From: Geobacter sp. FeAm09 | Lineage (GTDB): Bacteria > Desulfobacterota > Desulfuromonadia > Geobacterales > Pseudopelobacteraceae | NCBI RefSeq assembly: GCF_008330225.1 | Contig: NZ_CP042466.1 | Location: 2,970,001-3,034,000, forward strand | Length of the DNA: 64,000 nt | Direction of reading: 5' to 3' | Shown: positions 1-7,948 of the stretch, one piece after another | Numbering within the stretch: position 1 is the stretch's first letter | How the letters are laid out: each line of letters begins with the position of its first letter | Made by a program: the position numbers and the translations under genes | The notes under the pieces: generated by a model | What the model was told of the DNA's origin: nothing | What the model saw: only the letters and a program-made list of their open reading frames with translations | Databases searched by the model: none

Positions 1-108
1 GCCGAGGGTGAGGGTGCTGCCGGCGCCGAGCAGTCCGGCGCGTCGAAACACAAAGACGAAAAGGTTGTCGATGCTGATTTCGAAGAGGTGAAGGAAGAGA
101 AGAAATAG
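1..108 (+). CDS. dnaK: Molecular chaperone DnaK, C-terminal end (5' part outside window)
   Basis: The first 35 codons of the window are open and end at TAG (106-108). They encode an Ala/Gly/Lys/Glu-rich tail ending VVDADFEEVKEEKK, the typical DnaK C-terminus (the conserved VVDADFEEV). DnaK is the cytosolic Hsp70 chaperone that binds exposed hydrophobic segments of client proteins. Its co-chaperone gene dnaJ follows on the same strand, as in many bacteria, but 234 bp away because a repeat element lies between them. Only the tail is visible, so the ATPase and substrate-binding domains cannot be checked. Confidence 0.9.
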   Translation, partial: AEGEGAAGAEQSGASKHKDEKVVDADFEEVKEEKK

Positions 109-205
109 GCCGGAATAACGGGTAAACGGGTAACTTCATCAAGCACGGGCAGGCCTCCTCCGGGGGCGCTGCTCGTTGCGTTATCAGAGGCTGTTGAAAA
201 AACCC

Positions 206-326
206 AGGTTGTTCAAAAATAGTCAGATCGTCGCACCCGCAGAAGACCCTGCGGAGGCGTAGCAGCGCTACGCCGCACAAAAGGGACTTCGAGGATGGCG
301 GCGAGATGGCTGTTTTTCAACAACCT
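206..326. repeat. R1 palindromic element, copy 1 (121 bp, dnaK-dnaJ gap)
   Basis: This copy begins AGGTTGTTCAAAAAT and ends TTTTTCAACAACCT, so the termini are near-perfect inverted repeats. The centre holds the palindrome GGCGTAGCAGCGCTACGCC (256-274). An extra end-like word, AGGCTGTTGAAAAA, lies just outside at 189-202. Related copies are at 3985-4107, 22073-22193 (reverse orientation) and 55012-55170. There is no coding capacity. This is a MITE- or REP-like intergenic element. It ends 16 bp before the dnaJ start codon. Confidence 0.9.
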
Positions 327-342
327 CATCAAGGACACTATT

Positions 343-1473
343 TTGGCAAACGGCGAAAAACGCGATTACTACGAGGTGCTGGAGATCCACCGCAACGCCT
401 CCGAGACCGAGGTCAAGAAGGCCTTCCGCAAGATGGCCATCCAGTATCATCCCGACAAGAACCCGGATGACAAGGCGGCCGAGGAGAAGTTCAAAGAGGT
501 GACTGAGGCCTACGAAGTCCTTTCCGACGCCGAGAAGCGCGCCCAGTACGACCAGTTCGGCCACGCCGGCGTCTCCGGGGCCGGTTTCGGCGGTGGCGGA
601 TTCGGCGGGTTCGGGGCCGGTACCCCCTTCGGCGACATCTTCAGCGACATCTTCGGCGACATCTTCGGTGGCGGCGGGGGTGGACGCGGACGTGCCCAGG
701 GGCGGCGCGGCGACGACCTGCTCTACAACATGGAGATCAGCTTCGAAGAAGCCGCCTTCGGCACCGAGCAGAAGATCGAGGTACCCTTTGCCAAGCGGTG
801 CGGGACCTGCAACGGCTCCGGCTCGAAACCGGGCACCGAGCCGAAGGTTTGCCCCACCTGCCGCGGAGCGGGCCAGGTCCGGTATCAGCAGGGTTTTTTC
901 AGCGTCAGCAAGACCTGCGGCCAGTGCAACGGCGAAGGCAAGGTCGTGGACAATCCCTGCCCGGATTGCCGCGGCAAGGGAAGCGTCAAGGACACCAAGA
1001 CCCTCTCGGTCAAGGTGCCGGGCGGGGTGGAAACCGGGTCGCGCCTCAAGCTGACCGGCGAGGGGGGCCAGGGCAAAGGCGGCCCCAACGGCGACCTCTA
1101 TGTAGCCATCAACGTCAAGGACCACCCCATCTTCCAGCGTGAAGACAACAACGTCATCTGCGAAATCCCGATCAGCTTCATCCAGGCGTCCCTGGGATGC
1201 GAGCTGGACGTGCCGACCCTGGACGGCAAGGTCGCCATGAAGATCCCGGACGGCACCCAGTCCGGCAAGATCTACCGCCTGCGGGGCAAGGGCATCCCCT
1301 CGCTGCAGGGCTACGGCCGGGGTGACCAGTTGGTGATCATCAGGGTGGAAACCCCCACCAACCTCAACAAGAAACAAAAGGAACTGCTGGAGGAGTTCGC
1401 CAAGATCAGCGGCGAGGAGGTCCACCCCCTGAAAAAGGGGTTCCTCGACAAGGTCATGGACATCCTGAGCTGA
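343..1473 (+). CDS. dnaJ: Chaperone protein DnaJ
   Basis: DnaJ is the Hsp40 co-chaperone that delivers unfolded clients to DnaK and stimulates its ATPase. From the TTG at 343 the product has 376 residues, the usual length. It shows a J domain with the HPD motif at residues 36-38, a Gly/Phe-rich region at about 78-125, four CxxCxGxG zinc repeats ([32 protein letters not shown]) and the C-terminal substrate-binding domain. The TTG start is chosen because AAGGA lies 9 bp upstream and the protein then begins [13 protein letters not shown], as expected for the family. An in-frame ATG at 295 would add 16 residues encoded by the R1 repeat and is probably an artefact. Confidence 0.96.
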   Translation: MANGEKRDYYEVLEIHRNASETEVKKAFRKMAIQYHPDKNPDDKAAEEKFKEVTEAYEVLSDAEKRAQYDQFGHAGVSGAGFGGGGFGGFGAGTPFGDIFSDIFGDIFGGGGGGRGRAQGRRGDDLLYNMEISFEEAAFGTEQKIEVPFAKRCGTCNGSGSKPGTEPKVCPTCRGAGQVRYQQGFFSVSKTCGQCNGEGKVVDNPCPDCRGKGSVKDTKTLSVKVPGGVETGSRLKLTGEGGQGKGGPNGDLYVAINVKDHPIFQREDNNVICEIPISFIQASLGCELDVPTLDGKVAMKIPDGTQSGKIYRLRGKGIPSLQGYGRGDQLVIIRVETPTNLNKKQKELLEEFAKISGEEVHPLKKGFLDKVMDILS

Positions 1474-1509
1474 CGGCCCGCTGCGCCATCCTTTAAGTGG
1501 GGAACGGAT

Positions 1510-1552
1510 ACGGGATGCCCGCGTCAAATTGACTTGCCGGGCATCCCGTTTT
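1510..1552 (+). terminator. Rho-independent terminator after dnaJ
   Basis: An ACGGGATGCCCG stem arm (1510-1521) pairs perfectly with CGGGCATCCCGT (1538-1549) and is followed by a short T run. It ends the dnaK-dnaJ transcript. Confidence 0.85.
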
Positions 1553-1604
1553 GCATTACTATTCCACGAAATCGAGTCCAGACCTGTCAGAACGGAGCGC
1601 ATGC

Positions 1605-1943
1605 ATGGACAAACAGCAGCTGGCGGAAAAGGCGACCGAGACGCTGCGCCCCTTTGAAACCGCCAACCTGATGAACACGATTCAGCACCTCACCCTGAAT
1701 CAGATCTTCACCCACCCGGCGGTTTTGCTCGTTATCACGGCGGTTTTTTTCTTCGGCGTCGTCAAACGGTCGAAGACCGTCCTTTTGACGCTGTTCACCC
1801 TGATCGGGATGATCGTCATCGTCCGCTTCGCCATGCCGGCACCGGGCGAGGAATTGTCCATGAAATCCATGCTGCCGTTCATCGGCGGCGGCTTGGTCAT
1901 CGGCGGCGTGATCATCTACTTTTCGCTCATCAAGTCGGACTGA
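1605..1943 (+). CDS. Small membrane protein of unknown function
   Basis: I do not recognise the family. The product is 112 residues long. It has a polar, helical N-terminus (MDKQQLAEKATETLRPF), then two hydrophobic segments at about residues 38-75, which are probably one or two membrane helices around a short basic hinge (VVKRSKTV), then a last helix near the C-terminus (GGGLVIGGVIIYFSLI). The start at 1605 is preferred over an upstream in-frame ATG because GGAG at 1594-1597 is well placed. The gene is 24 bp upstream of a mini-cytochrome gene and shares a terminator with it. The two probably form an operon, and the protein may be a membrane partner of the cytochrome; that is inference from position only. 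Confidence 0.75.
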   Translation: MDKQQLAEKATETLRPFETANLMNTIQHLTLNQIFTHPAVLLVITAVFFFGVVKRSKTVLLTLFTLIGMIVIVRFAMPAPGEELSMKSMLPFIGGGLVIGGVIIYFSLIKSD

Positions 1944-1967
1944 ATCCAGGAGAAGGGGCGTTATTTC

Positions 1968-2234
1968 ATGAAAATCGACAAGCGGGACTGGCTGTTCATC
2001 GGGCTCATCGTTGTGGTGCTGGGGGTATTCTTCGCCATCTCCGGCAAAGAAAAGACCAAGTTCGTCCCCCTGGACGACAAGCATAAACCGTTTTACGACA
2101 CCTTCGCCCAAACCGGCAGCAAAAAGGAAGCAGAAAAGGGGTGTGAAACCTGCCACAATGAAAAAGGGGTCCCCTTCCCCCCCAACCACCCCCCCAAGAA
2201 CCGCTGCCTCCTCTGCCACAAGCTGAAACGTTGA
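1968..2234 (+). CDS. Small membrane-anchored c-type cytochrome (two CxxCH motifs)
   Basis: The product is 88 residues long. A single hydrophobic segment at about residues 9-25, after a basic N-terminus, suggests an uncleaved anchor or signal. The soluble part carries two covalent heme-binding motifs, CETCH (59-63) and CLLCH (80-84), separated by a proline-rich stretch. It would therefore be a periplasmic electron carrier attached to the inner membrane. Very short multiheme proteins of this kind are common in metal-reducing Geobacter relatives. A good ribosome-binding site (AGGAGAAGG) precedes the ATG. It lies downstream of, and probably co-transcribed with, the small membrane protein at 1605-1943. 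The redox partner is unknown. Confidence 0.85.
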   Translation: MKIDKRDWLFIGLIVVVLGVFFAISGKEKTKFVPLDDKHKPFYDTFAQTGSKKEAEKGCETCHNEKGVPFPPNHPPKNRCLLCHKLKR

Positions 2235-2243
2235 CGAGTGTTC

Positions 2244-2279
2244 AGGCAGTCTCCGCGTCAGGAGGCTGCCTATTTTTTC
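2244..2279 (+). terminator. Rho-independent terminator after the mini-cytochrome gene
   Basis: AGGCAGTCTCC (2244-2254) pairs with GGAGGCTGCCT (2261-2271), with one G-T pair, followed by ATTTTTT. Confidence 0.8.
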
Positions 2280-2497
2280 ACCTTGCTCAGACTATTTTCC
2301 CTTCACCGTGGGGCGGTATCGGACCGGCGCCACACCTAACCATTCAACCGCCGAAACGGCGGGTTGGCCACAGAGCCGCGAAGGTTCTGGGGCAAATGTT
2401 TTTCCCGGTTCAATTTAAACGGCATCTCGTTTTGGCCCTGATTTTGCTTCGTTCTTTACCGAGCCGCACACACCTCACGTAAAAAAACGAGCGCGCT

Positions 2498-3946
2498 ATG
2501 GCAGCCATCTCCTCCGACACATCCCGAAAACCCCGCATCTCCTACCACGAGTTCTATACCGATGGCTTCACCCCCCGCGAGCACTACCGGCCGTTGTGGG
2601 AGCATATCCAGTCGGTCGGCCAGAACGCCTTTGAGGCCAAGGTCCACGAATCGCAACTGGCCCTGCACGCCGAGGGGGTCACCTTTACGGTTTACGGGGA
2701 TTCGGACGAGGGGATCGAACGCATCTGGCCCTTCGACCTGATCCCGCGCATCATCCCGGCCAGCGAGTGGAACATCATCGAATCGGGCCTCAAGCAGCGG
2801 GTCCGGGCCCTGAACCTGTTCCTCAAGGACATCTACCACGACCAGCGCATCCTCAAGGACGGCGTCGTGCCGGCCGAACTGATCTACCAGGGCAAGGACT
2901 TCCGCCGGGAGATCATGGGCGTCGACCCGCCCCACGACATCTACACGCACATCAGCGGCATCGACATCATCCGGGACGAGGACGGCAAATACCTGGTGCT
3001 GGAGGACAACCTGCGCACGCCCTCCGGCGTATCCTACATGATCGAGAACCGGGTCATCGAGCGCCGCATCCTCCCCGAGTTCTTCGCCAAATACCGCGTG
3101 CGCCGGGTCGAACACTACCCGGCCCTGCTGCTTGAGGCGTTGCGGGCCGTATCGCCCCGCGGCACGGGGCAGGCCGAGATCGTCGTGCTGACGCCGGGCA
3201 TCTACAACTCGGCCTATTTCGAGCACACCTTCCTGGCCAAGGAGATGGGGGTGGAGCTGGCCGAGGGGCGCGACCTGGTGGCCAAGGACGACGTGGTCTA
3301 CCTGAAAACCACCACCGGCCTGCAGCGGGTCGATGTCATCTACCGCCGGGTGGACGACGACTTCCTCGACCCGCTGGTGTTCAGGTCCGATTCCACACTG
3401 GGGGTAGCCGGGATCATCAACGCCTGGCGGGCCGGCAACATCGCCATCGTCAACGCCCCCGGCAACGGCATTGCCGACGACAAGGCGGTCTATCCCTATG
3501 TCCCCGACATCATCCGCTACTACCTGGCCGAGGCCCCCATCCTGCAGAACGTCCCCACCTACCAGATGACCGACCCCGAGGAGCGGGCCTACGTGCTGGA
3601 CAACCTGGAACGCATGGTGGTCAAGGCGGTCAGCGAATCGGGCGGCTACGGCATGCTGATGGGGCCGGCCTCCACCCCGGCCCTGCGCAAGGAGTTCGCC
3701 GCCAAGGTGCTGGAAAATCCCCGGAACTACATCGCCCAGCCGGTGGTCCAGCTCTCGCGCCACATCTGCTACATGGACGGGGAACTGGAGGCGCGCCACC
3801 TGGACCTGCGGCCGTTCATCATCTACGGCGACGACATCGACGTGGTGCCGGGGGGGCTGACCCGCGTCGCCCTGACCAAGGGATCGCTGGTGGTCAATTC
3901 GTCCCAGGGGGGCGGCAGCAAGGACACCTGGGTCCTGGCCGAGTGA
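2498..3946 (+). CDS. Circularly permuted ATP-grasp family protein (amidoligase-type)
   Basis: The product has 482 residues. This family is predicted to form amide or peptide bonds using ATP, in cytoplasmic operons that also encode alpha-E and transglutaminase-like proteins; the substrate is unknown. Visible family marks are the N-terminal YHEFY segment, the acidic NLRTPSGVSYMIENR region, the ATP-grasp lysine and glycine loop VVKAVSESGGYGMLMGP near residues 370-386, and the highly conserved C-terminal NSSQGGGSKDTWVL. It heads an apparent operon with the alpha-E gene (4131), a transglutaminase gene (5092) and two M14 peptidase-like genes. An R1 repeat separates it from the alpha-E gene. Family assignment is firm; the reaction is inference. 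Confidence 0.9.
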   Translation: MAAISSDTSRKPRISYHEFYTDGFTPREHYRPLWEHIQSVGQNAFEAKVHESQLALHAEGVTFTVYGDSDEGIERIWPFDLIPRIIPASEWNIIESGLKQRVRALNLFLKDIYHDQRILKDGVVPAELIYQGKDFRREIMGVDPPHDIYTHISGIDIIRDEDGKYLVLEDNLRTPSGVSYMIENRVIERRILPEFFAKYRVRRVEHYPALLLEALRAVSPRGTGQAEIVVLTPGIYNSAYFEHTFLAKEMGVELAEGRDLVAKDDVVYLKTTTGLQRVDVIYRRVDDDFLDPLVFRSDSTLGVAGIINAWRAGNIAIVNAPGNGIADDKAVYPYVPDIIRYYLAEAPILQNVPTYQMTDPEERAYVLDNLERMVVKAVSESGGYGMLMGPASTPALRKEFAAKVLENPRNYIAQPVVQLSRHICYMDGELEARHLDLRPFIIYGDDIDVVPGGLTRVALTKGSLVVNSSQGGGSKDTWVLAE

Positions 3947-3984
3947 GGAAACGCGCCGCATACAGACAGGCTGTCGAAAAATCA

Positions 3985-4107
3985 AGGTTGTTCAAAAATG
4001 GTCAGATCGTCGCACCCGCTCGACAAGCCCCGAGGAGGCGTAGCAGGCCTACGCCGCACGAAAGGGCTTTCGAGGACGAAGGCCTGATGGCTGTTTTTCA
4101 ACAACCT
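3985..4107. repeat. R1 palindromic element, copy 2 (123 bp, ATP-grasp to alpha-E gap)
   Basis: It has the same ends (AGGTTGTTCAAAAAT and TTTTTCAACAACCT) and the same orientation as the copy at 206-326. An outer end-like word, AGGCTGTCGAAAAA, precedes it. The central palindrome is a variant, GGCGTAGCAGGCCTACGCC. It ends 23 bp before the alpha-E start codon. Confidence 0.9.
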
Positions 4108-4130
4108 CCCGTAATCACAGAGGACACACC

Positions 4131-5090
4131 ATGCTGAGCCGCATAGCCGATTCTATCTACTGGATGTCCCGCTATCTGGAGCGGGCCGGCGATACCGCCC
4201 GCCTGATGGAGATCAACCTGCTCTACCTGCTCGAGGCCGAGGAGGACATGTCCGAGGGGGACAAATGGCGGCCGCTGCTCAGCATCACCTCGGCGGAGAC
4301 CGCCTTCAGCGGGCTGTACGGCGAGGGGCAGCTCACCCAGGGGCGGGTGTTGCAGTTCATGACCGCCGAAAAGAGCAACGGCAACTCGATCCGCACCTGC
4401 CTGCGCCTGGCGCGGGAAAACGCGCGCATTGCCCGCGACCGCATCTCGCGGGAGATGTGGGAGGCCATCAATGAACTCTGGCTGAACGTTGACCAACAGT
4501 TGAAAACACCGCTGCATCCCCTGCGGGCCAGTCAGTTTTTCTCCTTGGTGCGCAGCGAGGTGGCCCGTTTCCACGGCCTGACCAGCACCACCATGATGCG
4601 GGGCGAGGCCTTCGGCTTCTACCGCCTGGGCACGTTCCTGGAGCAGGCCGACATGACCGCCCGCATCCTGGACGTGAAGTACCACCTGCTCCTGCCGGAC
4701 CTGAACCTGGTCGGTTCGGCCCTGGACTACTACCAGTGGGCGGCCCTCCTCAAGTCCCTCTCCGGGTACGAGGCGTTCCGCCGCAAGTACCACGCCGGCT
4801 TCCGCCCCATGGATGTGGTGGAGTTCACCATCTTCGAGCAGGAGTTCCCCCGCTCCCTGGCCTATACGGTCAAACGGATGCACCGGGCCCTGGCCGATAC
4901 CGGCATCACCGGCAAGCAACGCTCGCCGATTGCCCTGGAGCGTCTGGAGGCCATGCTGGCCGGCAACTCGGCGGAGCAGATCTTTTCCACCGGCCTGCAC
5001 GAATTCCTGGAGGAGTTCCTCGCCGCCATCGCCGCCCTCAACCAGGCGGCCCAGGCCGATTTCCTCGACACCCACATGGAAGAGCCGTGA
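4131..5090 (+). CDS. Alpha-E domain protein
   Basis: The product has 319 residues and is almost entirely helical. The N-terminal signature LLSRxADxIYWMxRYLERAxDTARL is seen here as LSRIADSIYWMSRYLERAGD, and a second conserved motif appears as MMRGEAFGFYRLGTFLEQAD. Alpha-E proteins accompany circularly permuted ATP-grasp ligases and transglutaminases in many phyla and are thought to belong to the same peptide-forming or peptide-processing system; no activity is established that I can name. AGAGGA precedes the ATG. The stop is two bases before the transglutaminase start, so the two are probably translationally coupled. Confidence 0.9.
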   Translation: MLSRIADSIYWMSRYLERAGDTARLMEINLLYLLEAEEDMSEGDKWRPLLSITSAETAFSGLYGEGQLTQGRVLQFMTAEKSNGNSIRTCLRLARENARIARDRISREMWEAINELWLNVDQQLKTPLHPLRASQFFSLVRSEVARFHGLTSTTMMRGEAFGFYRLGTFLEQADMTARILDVKYHLLLPDLNLVGSALDYYQWAALLKSLSGYEAFRRKYHAGFRPMDVVEFTIFEQEFPRSLAYTVKRMHRALADTGITGKQRSPIALERLEAMLAGNSAEQIFSTGLHEFLEEFLAAIAALNQAAQADFLDTHMEEP

Positions 5091-5091
5091 C

Positions 5092-5954
5092 ATGCGCTAC
5101 TTCATAGAACACGAAACCGTCCTGGAGTACCCGGAAGCGGTGCGCGAGCACCACGTGGAACTGCGTCTCACGCCCCGCGAGGATTCGCACCAGCGGCTGA
5201 TCGCCATAGAGCTGGCAACCGAGCCGCCGGCCGGGTTGCGCAGCTACCGGGACTATTACGGCAATCACGTCACCGCCTTCGACATCATCCGGCCCCACCG
5301 CCGCCTGGTGACCCGCATGCGGGCCGAGGTCGAAAATACGCTGGAGAACCCCTTCGACTTCCCGCCGCTCCCCCCGGCGACGAACGGGACTGGCTCCGGG
5401 AGGCGCTCCGCACGACCCCGGCATGGTACGATTATATCCTCAGCCGCAGTCCGGCCACCCCGTCTCTGGGACAGTTGGACCCGGATCTGGCCTTCCCGTG
5501 CCATGAGCCGGGCCGCACGGTGCTGGAATCGGTGCAGCGGGCCATGGCGTGGATCACGACGGTGCTCCGCTACGAAACCGGCGTGACCACCGTCCACTCA
5601 GCCCTGGCCCAGGCCCTCGCCGCCGGGGCCGGGGTCTGCCAGGATTTCGCCCATCTCCTCATCGCCATAGTCAGATCGTGGAAAATTCCCGCCCGATATG
5701 TTATGGGATATCTGGCCTCCCGGAACGAGGAGGCGCAACCGCTCGCCCCCGCAACCCATGCCTGGGCCGAGGTGCTCGTCCCCGGCCGCGGCTGGACCGG
5801 TTTCGACGCCACCCAGCAGATCCTGGCCAACGACCTGTTCATTCCCGTGGCCGTGGGGCGCGATTACCTGGATGCGGCCCCCCAGCGGGGCAGTTTCAAG
5901 GGGGATGTGGCGGGCGACGAACCGGTGATACGGCTGTCCATATCTCAACAATAA
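5092..5954 (+). CDS. Transglutaminase-like cysteine peptidase, reading frame broken at a C run
   Basis: This is a papain-fold transglutaminase/protease with the full catalytic triad: Cys in GAGVCQDFAH, His in ATHAWAEV and Asp in GFDATQ. The N-terminal beta domain (MRYFIEHETVLEYPEAV) is read from the ATG at 5092. The catalytic domain is in another frame. The switch falls at the C6 run 5370-5375: adding one C gives PPLPPGDERDWLREALRTTP and a continuous protein of 287 residues, the family's normal size. The break is therefore probably a missed base, although a real frameshift or phase variation cannot be excluded. In this operon the enzyme is likely to cleave or transfer peptides made by the ATP-grasp ligase. 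Confidence 0.85.
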
Positions 5955-5974
5955 CCCTGGAGCAACGACGCGCC

Positions 5975-6952
5975 ATGCCCGAATCATCACTCTCCATCAC
6001 CACCTCGTGCATCCTCTCCCTGGAGATGCCCTACAGCGAACGGCTCTGCATCCGCCGCACCGTGTACCGCGGCGGCAACGGCCCCCGCGTCGCCATCGTG
6101 GCCGGCATCCACGGCGACGAACTGGAAGGGCTCTACGTCTGCCAACTGCTCGCCGACTGGCTCGAACGGATGGCCCGGGAGAACCCCGCCGGACTGACCG
6201 GCACCGTGGAGCTCTACCCGGCCATGAACCCCCTCGGGCTGGATACCCTGACCCGCGCCATCCCGGTCTTCGACACCGACCTGAACCGCAACTTTCCCGG
6301 TTCGCCCAGCGGCGACCTGCCGAAGCGGATCGCCCATGCCGCCATTGGGAACCTGTCCGGCGCAGCGCTGGTCATCGACATCCACGCCAGCAACATCTAC
6401 CTGCGGGAAATCCCCCAGGTGCGGATCAACACCGATTTCGCCGACCGCCTCGTGCCCCTGGCCCAGCGCCTGAACCTGGACCTGATCTGGCTGCACGGCG
6501 CCATGACCGTGCTGGAGGCCACCGTCGCCCACAGCCTCAACAGCGTCGGCACCCCCTGCCTGGTGGTGGAGATGGGGGTCGGCATGCGTATCACCCCCGA
6601 TTACTGCCGCCAACTGATGACCGGCATCCTGACCCTCTGGAAGGACCTGGGCGTACTGGCCCCGGACGTGGAGTTGCCGTCGCTCAACCACCTCCCCCTG
6701 ATCGCCGACGACAGCAACGTTCACTACCTGAACGCCCCCACCTCGGGGCTGTTCGTGCCGGTCATCGAACACTGGACCGACGTGCGCAAGGGGCAACTGC
6801 TGGGCAACATCGTCTCCCCCCTCCAGGGGGGTATCCTGGCCGAGGTGCGCTCCCCGGTGGACGGCATCCTCTTCACCCTGCGCGAATATCCGCTGGTATA
6901 CGAAGGTTCGCTCATGGCGCGGGTCATGGCCAGGAAAGGGAGGTTGGCATGA
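5975..6952 (+). CDS. Succinylglutamate desuccinylase/aspartoacylase-family (M14) protein, copy 1
   Basis: The product has 325 residues with a zinc carboxypeptidase fold of the AstE/AspA group. These enzymes remove an acyl or amino-acid group from an amide. Predicted zinc ligands are H46 and E49 (GIHGDE) and H137 (DIHAS); the substrate-binding LNRNFPG and the general-base Glu at E199 (CLVVEMG) are present, so it should be active. The C-terminal beta domain ends at SPVDGILFTLREYPLVYEG. The start at 5975 has GGAG at 5959-5962. It overlaps the next M14 gene (ATGA). Its place behind ATP-grasp, alpha-E and transglutaminase genes suggests it trims the product of that system rather than acting in arginine catabolism. 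Confidence 0.88.
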   Translation: MPESSLSITTSCILSLEMPYSERLCIRRTVYRGGNGPRVAIVAGIHGDELEGLYVCQLLADWLERMARENPAGLTGTVELYPAMNPLGLDTLTRAIPVFDTDLNRNFPGSPSGDLPKRIAHAAIGNLSGAALVIDIHASNIYLREIPQVRINTDFADRLVPLAQRLNLDLIWLHGAMTVLEATVAHSLNSVGTPCLVVEMGVGMRITPDYCRQLMTGILTLWKDLGVLAPDVELPSLNHLPLIADDSNVHYLNAPTSGLFVPVIEHWTDVRKGQLLGNIVSPLQGGILAEVRSPVDGILFTLREYPLVYEGSLMARVMARKGRLA

Positions 6953-7893
6953 GCAGCCGCGATCTGGTACTCATGACCGCCCCGCTGCGGGAGGACTTCA
7001 CCATCCCCTGCCACGAGATCGGCCCGGCCGCGGGGAACCCGGCCGTATCGTTCGTTTCCGGCCTGCACGGCGACGAGATCAACGGCATCTACATCCTGGC
7101 CCGCCTGGCCGATTTCCTCACGGCCGTGGAGGAGGGGGCATATCCGAAGCTGCGCCTTGCGCAACGGGTGCTGATAATCCCGGCGGTCAACGTGCTGGGC
7201 GCCAACACCCTGCGCCGCGCCTGGCCCTTCGACCAGAGCGACCAGAACCGCATGTTCCCCGGCAACCAGATGGGCGAAACCACCCAGCGTATCGCCTACA
7301 CCGTGCTGGAGGCCACCAAGAAGTCCGCCTACCGCGTGGACCTGCACGGTTCCAACCTGTACTTCGAGGAGTTGCCCCAGGTGCGCCTCTACGATCCAAC
7401 CCCGGAGGAGCGGGAAACCGCGCGGCTGTTCGGGCTCCCCGCCATCATGGAGCGTTCGGTAAGCCCGGTATTCACCACGACCCTGATGTACTCCTGGAAA
7501 TACTGGCCCGGTCAGAGCTTCCTCCTTCAGGTGGGCCAGGCGGGTTCCATACAACTGCCCCACTGTCAGCAGGTCTTTCGGGGGCTGGTCGCGTTTTTGG
7601 GGAGGATCGGCGTGCTGGAAGGGGTGGAGGTGGCCGAGGCGGACCAGGAGGCCCTCTACTTCACCAGGGAGTGCTCCGTGCGCATCTATGCCGACCGGGC
7701 CGGCATGTTCGTCTCGGACAAAACTCTGGGGGGCTGGGTGAGCAAAGGGCAGGAGTTGGGGTACATCTACGACAGCTTCAACGGCGCCGTGCGCACCAGG
7801 GTCACCGCGCCGGCCGCGGGGCTCTTGACCGGCATCCGCCGCCAGCCGATGCTCTTCGAAGGGGACCTTTTGGTGCGGATTTGCACCCGGTAG
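6949..7893 (+). CDS. Succinylglutamate desuccinylase/aspartoacylase-family (M14) protein, copy 2
   Basis: The product has 314 residues and is a diverged paralogue of the upstream gene; its start overlaps that gene's stop (ATGA). Metal ligands are kept: H40 and E43 (GLHGDE) and H133 (DLHGS), and the RMFPGNQ substrate loop is present. The position of the general-base Glu is Gln194 (FLLQVGQAG), where copy 1 has VVEMG. This may abolish or change catalysis. The C-terminal beta domain (APAAGLLTGIRRQPMLFEGD) is complete. It could be a regulatory or binding partner of copy 1, or an enzyme with a different mechanism. It is the last gene of the operon, convergent with the RNA methyltransferase gene. 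Confidence 0.87.
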   Translation: MSSRDLVLMTAPLREDFTIPCHEIGPAAGNPAVSFVSGLHGDEINGIYILARLADFLTAVEEGAYPKLRLAQRVLIIPAVNVLGANTLRRAWPFDQSDQNRMFPGNQMGETTQRIAYTVLEATKKSAYRVDLHGSNLYFEELPQVRLYDPTPEERETARLFGLPAIMERSVSPVFTTTLMYSWKYWPGQSFLLQVGQAGSIQLPHCQQVFRGLVAFLGRIGVLEGVEVAEADQEALYFTRECSVRIYADRAGMFVSDKTLGGWVSKGQELGYIYDSFNGAVRTRVTAPAAGLLTGIRRQPMLFEGDLLVRICTR

Positions 7894-7948
7894 CCCTGAC
7901 GGGCCGCCCGGTTGGTTGTGGCGTGAGTAAATTCATTCTCTCACCCGG

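Noticed and set aside
295-342. ATG-initiated N-terminal extension of dnaJ
   Set aside because: It is encoded by the R1 repeat and absent from the family; the TTG at 343 has its own ribosome-binding site.
268-1602. Long minus-strand open frame across dnaJ
   Set aside because: A GC-rich shadow of dnaJ; the plus-strand protein has all DnaJ motifs and the shadow has no recognisable domain. The same applies to the long antisense frames over 2456-3985, 17107-19023, 32972-35359, 36317-38062 and 41102-43378.
2231-2482. 83-codon open frame downstream of the mini-cytochrome gene
   Set aside because: It reads through a terminator, has no ribosome-binding site and no recognisable features.
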